From Seonamhaeicola sp. S2-3 (GTDB taxonomy: Bacteria; Bacteroidota; Bacteroidia; Flavobacteriales; Flavobacteriaceae): 64,000 bases of DNA. Under the pieces are notes generated by a model. That model had not been told where the DNA came from. It did no database searches and worked only from the letters and a program-made list of their open reading frames with translations. A program made the translations under genes and the position numbers. The stretch spans positions 3,173,001 through 3,237,000 of the forward strand of contig NZ_CP019389.1 in NCBI RefSeq assembly GCF_001971785.1, read 5' to 3'. Below, in pieces: positions 1-9,075 of the stretch; within the stretch, counting starts at the first letter, position 1, and each line of letters opens with the position of its first letter.

Positions 1-2
1 AA

Positions 3-2180
3 GCCATTGAAAACCCTACAGCCAAAGAAATTAATGAAACAGGTACTGTAGCTAGAATTTTGAGGGTTTTAAAAATGCCAGACGGCAATGTAACCGTTAT
101 TATTCAAGGTAAAAAACGCTTTAAAGTAGCCGAAGTTCTTACAGAAGAACCATACATGACTGCTACTATAAGAGATTTGCCCGAGGTTAAACCAACTCTC
201 GATAATGATGAGTTTAAAGCTATAATAGAATCTATTAAAGATTTAGCTCTAGAGATTATTAAGGGAAATCCAAACATTCCTAGTGAAGCATCTTTTGCAA
301 TTAAAAATATAGAGAGTAGTTCATTCTTAATAAATTTTGTGTCGTCTAACATGAATTTAAGTGTTGCAGAAAAACAATCACTTTTAGAAATGGATGACCT
401 TAAAGAGCGTGCTTTAACTACTCTTAAATATATGAATCTTGAGTATCAAAAATTAGAACTTAAAAATGATATTCAGTCTAAGGTTCAAATGGATATGAGC
501 CAGCAACAGCGCGAGTATTTCTTGCATCAGCAAATGAAAACCATTCAAGAAGAATTAGGTGGGGTAAGTCATGATGAAGAAATTGAAGAAATGAAAGCCA
601 AAGCAAAAGAAAAGCTTTGGGATGAAAAAGTTGCTAAGCATTTCAATAAAGAAATAGCAAAGCTACAGCGTATGAATCCGCAAGTAGCAGAATACTCTAT
701 ACAGCGTAATTATTTAGAGTTATTTTTAGATTTACCTTGGAATGAGTTTAGCGAAGATAAATTCGATTTAAAACGTGCTAAAAAAATACTAGATAGAGAT
801 CATTACGGTTTAGATGATGTTAAACGAAGAATTATAGAGTATTTGGCAGTACTGAAAATTCGTAATGATATGAAATCGCCTATACTATGTTTATACGGTC
901 CACCAGGAGTTGGTAAAACATCGTTAGGTAAATCTGTAGCAGAGGCTTTGGGTAGAGAATACGTTAGAATTTCATTAGGTGGTTTACGTGATGAAGCTGA
1001 AATTAGAGGACATAGAAAAACCTATATAGGTGCTATGCCTGGGCGTATTATTCAGAGTTTAAAAAAGGCAGGTACCTCAAACCCCGTTTTTGTTTTAGAT
1101 GAAATAGATAAACTATCTAATTCACATCAAGGAGATCCTTCTTCAGCTATGTTAGAAGTATTAGATCCAGAGCAAAACAGTGAGTTTTATGATAACTTTT
1201 TAGAAATGGGGTATGACCTCTCTAAAGTTATGTTTATAGCCACTTCAAACAGCTTGTCTACCATTCAACCAGCATTGTTAGACCGCATGGAAATAATAAA
1301 CGTAACAGGTTATACTATTGAAGAAAAAGTTGAAATTGCCAAACGTCATTTACTTCCAAAGCAATTAAAAGAACATGGTTTAACAACTAAAGATTTAAAA
1401 ATAGCAAAGCCTCAGTTAGAAAAAATTGTAGAAGGCTACACGCGTGAGTCTGGTGTTCGTGGTTTAGAAAAACAAATAGCAAAAATGGTACGTTATGCTG
1501 CCAAAAATATTGCTATGGAAGAAGAATACAACATTAAAGTATCTAATGAAGATATTATTGAAGTATTAGGAAGTCCTAAATTAGAGCGCGATAAATATGA
1601 AAACAACAACGTAGCTGGGGTAGTTACAGGTTTAGCATGGACTCGTGTTGGTGGCGATATTCTGTTTATAGAATCTATTTTATCAAAAGGAAAAGGAGCC
1701 CTAACCATTACAGGAAACCTAGGTACTGTAATGAAAGAGTCTGCTACCATTGCTATGGAGTATATTAAATCTAATGCAGATGCGTTTGGTATAGATCCAG
1801 AAATATTTGGAAAATACAACGTACATATTCATGTGCCAGAAGGAGCTACTCCAAAAGACGGACCTAGCGCTGGTGTAACCATGTTAACATCATTGGTATC
1901 TTTATTCACTCAAAGAAAAGTAAAGAAAAGTTTAGCCATGACAGGTGAAATTACGCTAAGAGGAAAAGTGCTTCCTGTAGGCGGTATAAAAGAAAAGATT
2001 CTAGCGGCTAAACGTGCCAAAATTAAAGAAATATTACTTTGTGAAGAAAACAAACGAGATATTGATGAAATAAAACCAGAGTATTTAAAAGGCCTAACAT
2101 TTCATTACGTTACAGACATGAGTGATGTTATTAAAATAGCATTAACTAATCAGAAAGTAAAAAACGCTAAAAAGTTATAA
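3..2180 (+). CDS. lon: ATP-dependent Lon protease, 5' end missing
   Basis: Cytoplasmic AAA+ serine protease that degrades misfolded and regulatory proteins. The reading frame is open from the window edge, and the residues before position 60 (ending [12 protein letters not shown]) fit the Lon N-terminal substrate-binding domain, so the gene starts upstream and about 100 residues are missing. The TTG at position 60 is internal, not a start. Visible parts in order: the end of the N-domain, the coiled-coil linker ([10 protein letters not shown]), Walker [10 protein letters not shown] encoded near 897-923, Walker [10 protein letters not shown], and the protease domain with catalytic Ser in DGPSAG (codon at 1866) and catalytic Lys in GGIKEK (codon at 1995), 43 residues apart as in E. 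coli Lon. A terminator-like hairpin follows the stop. The family call is secure. Confidence 0.97.
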   Translation, partial: AIENPTAKEINETGTVARILRVLKMPDGNVTVIIQGKKRFKVAEVLTEEPYMTATIRDLPEVKPTLDNDEFKAIIESIKDLALEIIKGNPNIPSEASFAIKNIESSSFLINFVSSNMNLSVAEKQSLLEMDDLKERALTTLKYMNLEYQKLELKNDIQSKVQMDMSQQQREYFLHQQMKTIQEELGGVSHDEEIEEMKAKAKEKLWDEKVAKHFNKEIAKLQRMNPQVAEYSIQRNYLELFLDLPWNEFSEDKFDLKRAKKILDRDHYGLDDVKRRIIEYLAVLKIRNDMKSPILCLYGPPGVGKTSLGKSVAEALGREYVRISLGGLRDEAEIRGHRKTYIGAMPGRIIQSLKKAGTSNPVFVLDEIDKLSNSHQGDPSSAMLEVLDPEQNSEFYDNFLEMGYDLSKVMFIATSNSLSTIQPALLDRMEIINVTGYTIEEKVEIAKRHLLPKQLKEHGLTTKDLKIAKPQLEKIVEGYTRESGVRGLEKQIAKMVRYAAKNIAMEEEYNIKVSNEDIIEVLGSPKLERDKYENNNVAGVVTGLAWTRVGGDILFIESILSKGKGALTITGNLGTVMKESATIAMEYIKSNADAFGIDPEIFGKYNVHIHVPEGATPKDGPSAGVTMLTSLVSLFTQRKVKKSLAMTGEITLRGKVLPVGGIKEKILAAKRAKIKEILLCEENKRDIDEIKPEYLKGLTFHYVTDMSDVIKIALTNQKVKNAKKL

Positions 2181-2187
2181 AAAGAGA

Positions 2188-2267
2188 CCTGACTAAAAAA
2201 TTAATGTTTGTCTGTCTGAGTTTATTTTTAGGCTAACAGATTAACTATATTTTAGTCAGGTTTTTTT
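2188..2267 (+). terminator. Terminator of lon with a long loop
   Basis: A perfect 12-bp inverted repeat (2188-2199 with 2250-2261) is followed at once by a run of seven T. The loop of about 50 nt is unusually long for an intrinsic terminator. The position right after lon and the T tract support termination. Confidence 0.65.
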
Positions 2268-2331
2268 ATAATGTAAAATAAAAGATACTTACTATCGTTT
2301 TAAGATAGATTTACTTTCTTTGTACCTAAAT

Positions 2332-3351
2332 ATGCTAAGAAAAATCATTTCTTTATTTTGTCTGTGTTTTAGTGCTTCAATCTTTGCGCAATTAGGAGGG
2401 GAGCACACCTACCAGTTTCTCAACTTAATTTCTTCTCCCAGACAAGCAGCTTTAGGTGGCAAAGTGCTTACTAACGTTGATTACGATGTAACTCAAGGTA
2501 TGTTTAATCCAGCAACCATTAATGTTGAAATGGATAACCAATTAGCTTTAAACTATACAAGTTATTTAGGGGGGATTAGTTACGGTACAGCTTCATATGC
2601 ATATACAATAGATAGAAGAACTCAAACGTTTCACGCAGGCATAACCTATATTAACTACGGTTCTTTTGATGGTTATGATGAAGATGGTAACTCTACAGGA
2701 ACTTTTTCTGGTGGCGAAACCGCATTATCTTTTGGGTATGCACGCCAAATAGGGTATTCTGATTTTTATTTAGGTGGAAATTTAAAATTTATAAGCTCTA
2801 AATTAGAGCAATACACCTCATTTGGAGCTGCCGTTGATGTAGGATTGTTGTATATTAATGATTATTTAGATTTTAATGCAGCTTTGGTTATAAGAAATTT
2901 GGGAACTCAAATAACAACTTATGCAGGGCTTCATGAAAGTTTACCTTTTGAGGTTAGTTTCGGAATGTCTCAACGTTTAGAAAATGTTCCAATTCGTTGG
3001 CATGTTACTTTTGAAAACCTTCAAGAATGGCCTATTGCTAGTCCAAACCCAGCAAGAACCACTAGCGATTTAAGCGGTAACCAAACTAGTGAAAAAATAG
3101 GTTTTTTAGGTCAAGTAATTAGGCATACCATTTTAGGTGCCGAAATATTTCCAGAAGGCGGATTTAATATTAGATTAGGTTATAATTTTAGAAGAGGCGA
3201 GGAGTTAAGAATTGTAGACCAAAGAAATTTCTCAGGTCTTTCAGCGGGTATTTCAATTAAAATGAATAAAATGCGATTTAGTTATACGCATGCCAAATAT
3301 ACCAGTGCTGCTAACTCAAACTTTTTCGGATTACAAATAGATTTACAGTAA
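2332..3351 (+). CDS. porQ: Type IX secretion system protein PorQ
   Basis: Predicted outer-membrane beta-barrel protein of the PorV/PorQ family, involved in late steps of T9SS cargo handling at the cell surface. A signal peptide (MLRKIISLFCLCFSASIFAQ) precedes the PorQ-like start LGGEHTYQFLNL. The remainder is rich in alternating amphipathic strands and ends in a strand with a final aromatic/hydrophobic pattern (FFGLQIDLQ). About 340 residues is usual for PorQ. I chose the ATG at 2332 over an in-frame TTG at 2320, because the signal peptide starts at the ATG and a -7-like box (2315-2322) overlaps the TTG. The stop codon abuts the cmk start with no gap, so the two are cotranscribed. To my knowledge porQ-cmk adjacency recurs in Bacteroidetes, which supports the call. 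Confidence 0.9.
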   Translation: MLRKIISLFCLCFSASIFAQLGGEHTYQFLNLISSPRQAALGGKVLTNVDYDVTQGMFNPATINVEMDNQLALNYTSYLGGISYGTASYAYTIDRRTQTFHAGITYINYGSFDGYDEDGNSTGTFSGGETALSFGYARQIGYSDFYLGGNLKFISSKLEQYTSFGAAVDVGLLYINDYLDFNAALVIRNLGTQITTYAGLHESLPFEVSFGMSQRLENVPIRWHVTFENLQEWPIASPNPARTTSDLSGNQTSEKIGFLGQVIRHTILGAEIFPEGGFNIRLGYNFRRGEELRIVDQRNFSGLSAGISIKMNKMRFSYTHAKYTSAANSNFFGLQIDLQ

Positions 3352-4047
3352 ATGAATAATAAAATTACAATTGCCATAGATGGGTTTTCTTCTACAGGAA
3401 AAAGTACTATTGCAAAACAAATAGCAAACAAATTAGGTTATGTTTATGTAGACTCTGGTGCCATGTACAGAGCTGTAACCTTGTATGCTATGAAACAGGG
3501 TTTAATTAATGAAGATGATTTTAATGTTGAAGCGCTTATTAATCAATTAAATAAGATTAATATTAGTTTTAAATTTAATGAAAGTTTGGGATTTGCTGAA
3601 GTTTATTTGAATGATGAAAATGTGGAAAAAGCCATTAGAACTTTAGAAGTTTCAGGGTTTGTTAGTAAAGTAGCAGCAGTACCTGAAGTACGAAAAAAAC
3701 TAGTAGCCATACAGCAACAAATAGGAAATAACAAAGGTGTGGTTATGGATGGTAGAGATATTGGTACTGTGGTTTTTCCTAATGCAGAACTTAAAATATT
3801 TATGACAGCCTCAGCCGAAACCAGAGCCGAAAGACGCTTTAAAGAGTTAATAAATAGAGGTGATGATGTTGTGTATGAAAATGTTTTAAAAAACGTTCAA
3901 GAACGCGATCATTTAGATTCTACTCGCGAAGATTCTCCTTTGGTAAAAGCAGACGATGCTATAGAAATTGATAATTCTAATTTATCACTACAAGAACAAT
4001 ATGATAAGGTATTGGGGTTAGTAGCAAAAATGATTAAATTAAATTAA
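3352..4047 (+). CDS. cmk: Cytidylate kinase
   Basis: Cytoplasmic (d)CMP kinase of pyrimidine nucleotide metabolism: ATP + (d)CMP to ADP + (d)CDP. The P-loop GFSSTGKST lies at residues 11-19, followed by the CMP-kinase motif DSGAMYRAVT (about 35-44) and the conserved MDGRDIGTVVFP segment (about 132-143) that contacts the nucleotide. The lid region carries RRFKEL and the RDxxDSTREDSPL motif typical of bacterial Cmk. Length 231 residues is normal. The ATG directly follows the porQ stop (TAA ATG), which fixes the start and implies translational coupling. A strong hairpin terminator follows the gene. Confidence 0.96.
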   Translation: MNNKITIAIDGFSSTGKSTIAKQIANKLGYVYVDSGAMYRAVTLYAMKQGLINEDDFNVEALINQLNKINISFKFNESLGFAEVYLNDENVEKAIRTLEVSGFVSKVAAVPEVRKKLVAIQQQIGNNKGVVMDGRDIGTVVFPNAELKIFMTASAETRAERRFKELINRGDDVVYENVLKNVQERDHLDSTREDSPLVKADDAIEIDNSNLSLQEQYDKVLGLVAKMIKLN

Positions 4048-4053
4048 TTAGTC

Positions 4054-4077
4054 GCACCATAATAGTGGTGCTTTTTT
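4054..4077 (+). terminator. Intrinsic terminator of porQ-cmk
   Basis: A 6-bp GC-rich stem GCACCA/TGGTGC with a 6-nt loop is followed by six T, seven bases after the cmk stop. Confidence 0.85.
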
Positions 4078-4083
4078 CATTCA

Positions 4084-4116
4084 TAAAAAAAGGCTCATCA
4101 CTGATGGATGAGCCTT
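4084..4116 (-). terminator. Terminator of the minus-strand lipoprotein gene
   Basis: A 10-bp perfect stem (4090-4099 with 4107-4116) is followed, on the minus strand, by a run of T. It lies 24 bases beyond the lipoprotein stop and converges with the cmk terminator. Confidence 0.8.
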
Positions 4117-4140
4117 AACATTATAGCTTTTAAGAAAAAC

Positions 4141-4689
4141 CTATTCATCATCTGAACTCAGATATAAATAAGCACCTTCATAAGTTCCTGTAATTTCTTC
4201 ACCATCTGCTCGTGTAAAGCTAAACGATAAACTAATAGCATCCACATCGTAATCTGTAACAGTAATACTACCAGAAGTAACTTCTAAATCAGCATTACTT
4301 CCGCTTTTGTAAAATTGACTAAAACCGTTTTCAAATTCAGCATTAATAAAATTACCATTAACTACAAACTCTAAACTTGAAATTTCTGATAGATTATAAG
4401 TTCCATTAGGCGTAAGATTAGGTGCATTAATTCGTGCTGTAAACAAATCTACATTACTCAATGTAGTACCATCAGAAGCGGCTACTATTTCTGCCTCAGT
4501 GCTATTGGTTAAACTTAAATATACAGTATTACCTATTGAAGGCTCTACAGTTACCGTTTTCATTTCATAAACTGATTCCCCTACTGTAATATTGTTTTCG
4601 TTGTTAGAACCTGAATTATCATCATCGGATGAACAAGACACACTTAAAATAACTAAAATTGCTAATGCAAGACGTTGTATATTTTTCAT
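4141..4689 (-). CDS. Putative surface lipoprotein of unknown function
   Basis: A lipoprotein signal peptide with lipobox LSVSC (Cys at about residue 19) is followed by the acidic stretch SSDDD. A charged S/D/E tract right after the cysteine is typical of Bacteroidetes lipoproteins exported to the outer leaflet. The mature part (about 160 residues) is rich in Ser, Thr and Asn and in short beta-strand patterns, with no recognised catalytic motif. The end reads as a beta-sandwich (ISLSFSFTRADGEEITGTYEGAYLYL), a pattern common in small Bacteroidetes lipoproteins. It lies downstream of, and on the same strand as, the beta-helix protein gene and may share its transcript, although a weak hairpin separates them. 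Function unknown. Confidence 0.8.
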   Translation of the reverse strand: MKNIQRLALAILVILSVSCSSDDDNSGSNNENNITVGESVYEMKTVTVEPSIGNTVYLSLTNSTEAEIVAASDGTTLSNVDLFTARINAPNLTPNGTYNLSEISSLEFVVNGNFINAEFENGFSQFYKSGSNADLEVTSGSITVTDYDVDAISLSFSFTRADGEEITGTYEGAYLYLSSDDE

Positions 4690-4712
4690 ATATAAGAAAT
4701 TTTAAAAGTTAG

Positions 4713-4742
4713 AAAAGGCCCACTTTTTACGATGAGCCTTTT
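4713..4742 (-). terminator. Weak hairpin between two minus-strand genes
   Basis: A 7-bp stem AAAAGGC/GCCTTTT (4713-4719 with 4736-4742) lies between the beta-helix gene and the lipoprotein gene. The T tract on the minus strand is short, so it may terminate only part of the transcripts. Its right arm repeats the GATGAGCCTT seen in the terminator at 4107-4116. Confidence 0.4.
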
Positions 4743-4765
4743 GATATAAATATTAAATTATAAAC

Positions 4766-6787
4766 TTATTTTTTAAGGAATTTTTGAGTTATAGTATTGG
4801 CATTGGTTTGTATTTGTACCATATATAAACCGTTTGGTAACTGAGATATATCAACACCGTTTGTAGCTTCAATAGCTTGTTTTATAAGCTGACCATTAAT
4901 GTTGTAAATAGTAACGCTTTCAATTTGTTCTGTAGATTTAATAAATAATCTATCACTTACAGGATTAGGGTATAGTTTTACTGAATTTGTATTTAAAGAC
5001 ACATCATCAATTCCTAAGGTAGAATTATACTCGTAAGCCCCTAAATCAATAGTAGTATTAAAGGTTCTATTGTTACCTGATAAATCTAAATCACCGAATA
5101 AAGCTACATCATAAAGTGAATTATCTCCTTCGTCTATGATATAAGTTGAAGCTGATGTTGGTTTGTAATCAGCATCTAAATTTAAGTTATCTGTTGCTGG
5201 ATCTAAAGTTGTTAAGTTAGTAGTAGAAAACGTTCCGTAAGTTCCAGCGTTTGAAGGTACTGCTGCAATAGTATTTTTAATAAACACATTATAATTAGCC
5301 GTAATACCCTTAGAAATATCTCTAGTAGCTGCTGAACCATTAACAGTATTCTGCCAAAAGATAGAATTATTAACATTTAGGTTGACATTTCCATCTCCTG
5401 ATGCCGTAATAGAATTACCATAAGTACCATTATAATCATTATTAACAAATGTACTGTTATTTATTACTACATCTAAAGTATTACCATTATTCCAGCCTTC
5501 TCTATAAATGTTTAATGCTGAAAGATTAATATCATTATCTGCCACCAAAACATTTGCCCATCGTGTAAAAATATAACCGTTTGTGCTGTCAGATTGTACG
5601 TAAACCAATCCCATATTAACAATGGTGTTATTTATAAACTTGGTGTTTTCAACAAGCAACCCTCCGTTTAATGTTCTCATTTTAAGTAAATAACCGTTAG
5701 AATAGTTATTTTTAAATACCGAATTTTTAATTTTTAGGTTATTAATACTTGAACTATTAGGAATAAAGATTACGCCGTTTTCATTAACACCACCAGATTG
5801 TGATGTGTCATAAATATTTTCAAAAATAATCCCATCAAAAGTCACATCACTAGCTGTTACTTCAAATAAACGCTCTGCATTATCGGTTTTATTCGAAGAG
5901 AAATCACCATCAATATCATCACCATTAATATCACCTGTAAAAATGGTTGCATTTGTAGTATGAATAGCTGTAAAGTCTCTATCTGCTATGGTTGTTTCGG
6001 TTCCTGCAAAACCTCCAATAATATCTACTTCGTTTGTATTAACGCTTATTGGCGTGTTTTTATCTGCCAATGTATACGTGCCTTTTGCTACCCAAACAGC
6101 ATCATTTAAACTGGTAAGTGCTAAAGCGTCTGTTACGTTTGTAAAAGCATCTGTCCATGAGCTACCATCGTTGGCACCTGTTGCATTGGCATCTACATAA
6201 TACACTGCTGGTATACAATTTTCACTATAACTTGTTTGATTATCTATAGTCCAACCTACATTATACTGACCACTGTTTGCTGGTGGTGAAAAGCCTTCAT
6301 CAACTCGAATACATGTTAAACTTGGATTACCATAGGCTTTCATGTAGGTGAAATTGCTGTTATTACCATTGGCAATGTTTAACTCACTTAAAACGCCATT
6401 ATTATGACATTGAATATCTGTAATTTGCGTATTTGCACTAATATCTAATGTTTCTATTTGATTATCAGAACAGTGTAAACGCGTTAATGCAAGGTTTTTA
6501 CTTACATCTAAAGACGTTAAATTATTGTTATAGCAATCTAAACGTGTAATATTGACAAATTTTTCAATACCTTTTAAAGTTGAAATGGACAAACCATTAA
6601 TTAATAATTCACCTGTAAAAGCTTGCGCTTCTGCCACGGAAATTTCAGTATCACCATTTGTGTTAATAGCTGTATTTCCAACAAGATATGCTTTAAAATT
6701 ATCATCTTGAATGTATACGTTTTGAGCAAAAGCCGAAAACAAACCAAAACATAAACAGGTTGTAAATAGAAGTAATGTTTTTTTCAT
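4766..6787 (-). CDS. T9SS-exported LRR and beta-helix protein
   Basis: Secreted multidomain protein of 673 residues. A signal peptide (about 1-21, cleavage after FAQ) is followed by a short leucine-rich-repeat region (about 70-150) with the Bacteroidetes pattern LDCYNNNLTSLDVSKN. A parallel beta-helix domain of the choice-of-anchor Q type (about 195-590) begins YYVDANATGANDGSSW and ends with a GDLDLSGNNR...LGAYEY signature. The last 75 residues are a type A T9SS sorting domain (LYPNPVSDRLFI, then YNINGQ, then PNGLYMVQI and a basic end FLKK). The protein is therefore likely exported by the T9SS and anchored at, or released from, the surface. Beta-helix domains often bind or cleave polysaccharides, but I see no catalytic signature. 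Start: ATG followed by a classical MKK signal peptide. Confidence 0.85.
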   Translation of the reverse strand: MKKTLLLFTTCLCFGLFSAFAQNVYIQDDNFKAYLVGNTAINTNGDTEISVAEAQAFTGELLINGLSISTLKGIEKFVNITRLDCYNNNLTSLDVSKNLALTRLHCSDNQIETLDISANTQITDIQCHNNGVLSELNIANGNNSNFTYMKAYGNPSLTCIRVDEGFSPPANSGQYNVGWTIDNQTSYSENCIPAVYYVDANATGANDGSSWTDAFTNVTDALALTSLNDAVWVAKGTYTLADKNTPISVNTNEVDIIGGFAGTETTIADRDFTAIHTTNATIFTGDINGDDIDGDFSSNKTDNAERLFEVTASDVTFDGIIFENIYDTSQSGGVNENGVIFIPNSSSINNLKIKNSVFKNNYSNGYLLKMRTLNGGLLVENTKFINNTIVNMGLVYVQSDSTNGYIFTRWANVLVADNDINLSALNIYREGWNNGNTLDVVINNSTFVNNDYNGTYGNSITASGDGNVNLNVNNSIFWQNTVNGSAATRDISKGITANYNVFIKNTIAAVPSNAGTYGTFSTTNLTTLDPATDNLNLDADYKPTSASTYIIDEGDNSLYDVALFGDLDLSGNNRTFNTTIDLGAYEYNSTLGIDDVSLNTNSVKLYPNPVSDRLFIKSTEQIESVTIYNINGQLIKQAIEATNGVDISQLPNGLYMVQIQTNANTITQKFLKK

Positions 6788-6921
6788 TGTAGTTGAGATT
6801 TAATATGATTAATTAGAAGCAAAAGAATAACAACACATTAGGTTTTCAATTTGCTTTTTTCTGAATAACTGAAATTTCTTTCTAAATGAAACCGAAAGTT
6901 TATACCTACATTATAGCTCAT

Positions 6922-6950
6922 AAAAAAAGCCTGTTTTGATAAACAGACTT
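6922..6950 (-). terminator. Terminator of the 407-residue secreted protein gene
   Basis: A stem of about 10 bp with one mismatch (6928-6936 region with 6941-6950) is followed on the minus strand by seven T. It lies just beyond the stop at 6979. Confidence 0.55.
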
Positions 6951-6978
6951 TAATGCCCCATAAAAATGATAACTCCTT

Positions 6979-8202
6979 TTACTCGCAGTTCATTTTTTGA
7001 CCGTAAGGCATTTGACCGTGTATAATTCCACCAAATTGAGAACTACCATAGCCAGAACCATCATAGTACTGCTTAATTAAAAAGCCTTGTAAGTAGCAGT
7101 CGTTATTTTTATTTTTTTCGGTAAATGCCCCTTTAATCCAACGGTACAAAATGTGACCTGTGTATTTGTTTTTAACCACACTCCAATCGTTAGATTCTAT
7201 ATTTAACTTCAAAAGTTGCGCGCCATCTTTTTCTATCGTTTTAGACACATTTTGTTTAGCAAAGCGTACTAATGATGTGTTACTATTCATTGCGCCTGCT
7301 TTTGGCATTTTTATAGCCGCCATAGTAGATTTTGCTGCGGCATCATAATTAGCTTTTAAGGTCGCTTCAAATTCTTGCACAATAGGTTTTGCTTTTTCTA
7401 ACCAATCTAAATGAAATTGCTGCTCACCTTTACCAATTACATTTAAAATGGTAATATCTTTTTGATGCATATACGATGGTACATTAAACGCATGACCACC
7501 TTGATGCGATGCCGCGTAAATAACAAACACATCGTCTGCAATAAGCATTCCTCTTACCAATATTGGCATACCTGTACCAAGCTCGAGCGTTTGTGAACGG
7601 TCTGCACCTACTTTGGTGGTAAACATCCCTGAAACAAGCTCGTAACCTATATAACCTTCCGGCGACATGGCTTCTAACTCTGGAGTTGTTAAAAAACGTA
7701 ACCAGGCATAATCAGGATCTTGGGCTGGTAACACATCGATATTATCGCCCATATCAGTCATCTGACGTCTTAATTTTACACGGTCTACACCAACAGCACT
7801 CATCCCTTTAGTCATTGCAAAAGGATAAGACATGTATAAAAAGTCATCACTTATATTAGAGGCTGTTTTAGGTTTATTAGCGTCGGCTTCCTGTTGTTTT
7901 TTCTCAAGATATTTTTGATAGTATAAATCTTGCTTCGCTTGGTCGTTAGGGTATTTTTTGGCTAATTCTGCTTTAAATTCTTCATCGGTATATTCGGTTG
8001 TAGATGAATTTTGATTGGAAGTTGAAGTATTACCAACCATTCCTGTAGCATTATCGGATTTTGAAGATGAGCTTGCCTCCTCTTTGTTTTTCAGCTTCTT
8101 CTCTACGGCAGCTTTGGCTTTCTTCTTTAGCATTTTGCCCAATTGTGCATGGGATGTATTGTAGCATAATGCTAAAACTAATAATAGAATTATTTTTTTC
8201 AT
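6979..8202 (-). CDS. Secreted protein of unknown function
   Basis: A 407-residue exported protein with signal peptide MKKIILLLVLALCYNTSHAQ. Residues 21-50 are very lysine-rich (MLKKKAKAAVEKKLKNKEE), followed by a Ser/Thr/Asn-rich linker (about 45-75) and a Glu/Lys/Tyr-rich helical segment (75-115). The rest (about 120-407) is globular with no motif I recognise; only one Cys is visible there before the C-terminal NCE. No T9SS tail or lipobox is present, so it is probably periplasmic. It lies downstream of the sensor kinase/response regulator pair on the same strand, with 113 bases between, so it could be a target or simply a neighbour. Related Lys-rich secreted proteins of unknown function are common in flavobacteria. 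Confidence 0.75.
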   Translation of the reverse strand: MKKIILLLVLALCYNTSHAQLGKMLKKKAKAAVEKKLKNKEEASSSSKSDNATGMVGNTSTSNQNSSTTEYTDEEFKAELAKKYPNDQAKQDLYYQKYLEKKQQEADANKPKTASNISDDFLYMSYPFAMTKGMSAVGVDRVKLRRQMTDMGDNIDVLPAQDPDYAWLRFLTTPELEAMSPEGYIGYELVSGMFTTKVGADRSQTLELGTGMPILVRGMLIADDVFVIYAASHQGGHAFNVPSYMHQKDITILNVIGKGEQQFHLDWLEKAKPIVQEFEATLKANYDAAAKSTMAAIKMPKAGAMNSNTSLVRFAKQNVSKTIEKDGAQLLKLNIESNDWSVVKNKYTGHILYRWIKGAFTEKNKNNDCYLQGFLIKQYYDGSGYGSSQFGGIIHGQMPYGQKMNCE

Positions 8203-8315
8203 AAGAATTGTGTTTAATAGACTTCAAAAGAAGTAACTAAACCACCATTCTTAATAGTGATTTTTCTAAAGCTGTGGATTTTTTTTCTGAATGAAAACGA
8301 AATTTTAAGCTAATA

Positions 8316-9068
8316 TCACAAAAAGGTTTCCTTAATGACTTCTAAAAACTGATCGCGTTTAGATTTTGAAATAGGTATTCGTTTTTTATTCGTCATCAAT
8401 AGATAATCGCCATCTTCTTTTACTAATTCGTCTACGTATTTTAGGTTGATTAAGTAAGACCGATGACACTTAAAGAACAAAGCTTTATTTTCTAACTGCT
8501 CTACAAAATGCTTTAGAGGTTTGCAAATAGTTTTCTGCTTTCCGTTTACCAGCTGTACGTTGGTGTACATCCCATCGGCTTCAAAAAATAAGATATCATT
8601 ATGAGAGGCAAACATGATGCCTTTAGGAATTTCTAAGGCAATTTTATCTATTGAAAGTCGCTTTAACGAATCTCGCAATTTGTTTAGTTGGTCGTTTAAG
8701 TTGTTGGCTTTAATAGCATCTTTAGCTTTTGTAATCGCTTCTTTTAATTCGTTGATATCAACTGGTTTTAATAGATAATCTACTGCAGATAACTTAAAGG
8801 CTTCAATAGCATATTGGTTATACGCGGTGACAAATATGATTTTAAAATCGATTTGGTTTGGGAAGTATTCTAAAATGTCTAATCCAGATTGATTTGGCAT
8901 CTCAATATCTAAAAATACGATATCTGGTTTAGATACTTTTATCAAATCTACACCAGACGCCAAATCATGAGCCTCCTTTATACCAGAAATATTAGGGCAA
9001 TGCTCGGTTATGATATTAGATAGTAAATGTCTTGCGTGCTTTTCGTCGTCTATAATTATGGCTTTCAT
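8316..9068 (-). CDS. LytTR-family response regulator
   Basis: Two-component response regulator of the LytR/AlgR type. The receiver domain (1-120) has the acidic pair DDE at residues 7-9, the phospho-acceptor Asp54 in VFLDIEMP, and the switch lysine in LLKPVD (about 108). The LytTR DNA-binding domain occupies about 150-250 (ILFFEADGMYTNV, FFKCHRSYLINL, RIPISKSKRDQFLE). It starts 7 bases after the stop of the histidine kinase gene, so kinase and regulator form one operon and almost certainly a cognate pair. The input signal and the regulon are unknown. Length 250 residues is typical. Confidence 0.94.
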   Translation of the reverse strand: MKAIIIDDEKHARHLLSNIITEHCPNISGIKEAHDLASGVDLIKVSKPDIVFLDIEMPNQSGLDILEYFPNQIDFKIIFVTAYNQYAIEAFKLSAVDYLLKPVDINELKEAITKAKDAIKANNLNDQLNKLRDSLKRLSIDKIALEIPKGIMFASHNDILFFEADGMYTNVQLVNGKQKTICKPLKHFVEQLENKALFFKCHRSYLINLKYVDELVKEDGDYLLMTNKKRIPISKSKRDQFLEVIKETFL

Positions 9069-9075
9069 TGTTGTA

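Noticed and set aside
60-62. TTG at position 60 as the start of lon
   Set aside because: The frame is open and Lon-like upstream to the window edge; the true start lies outside.
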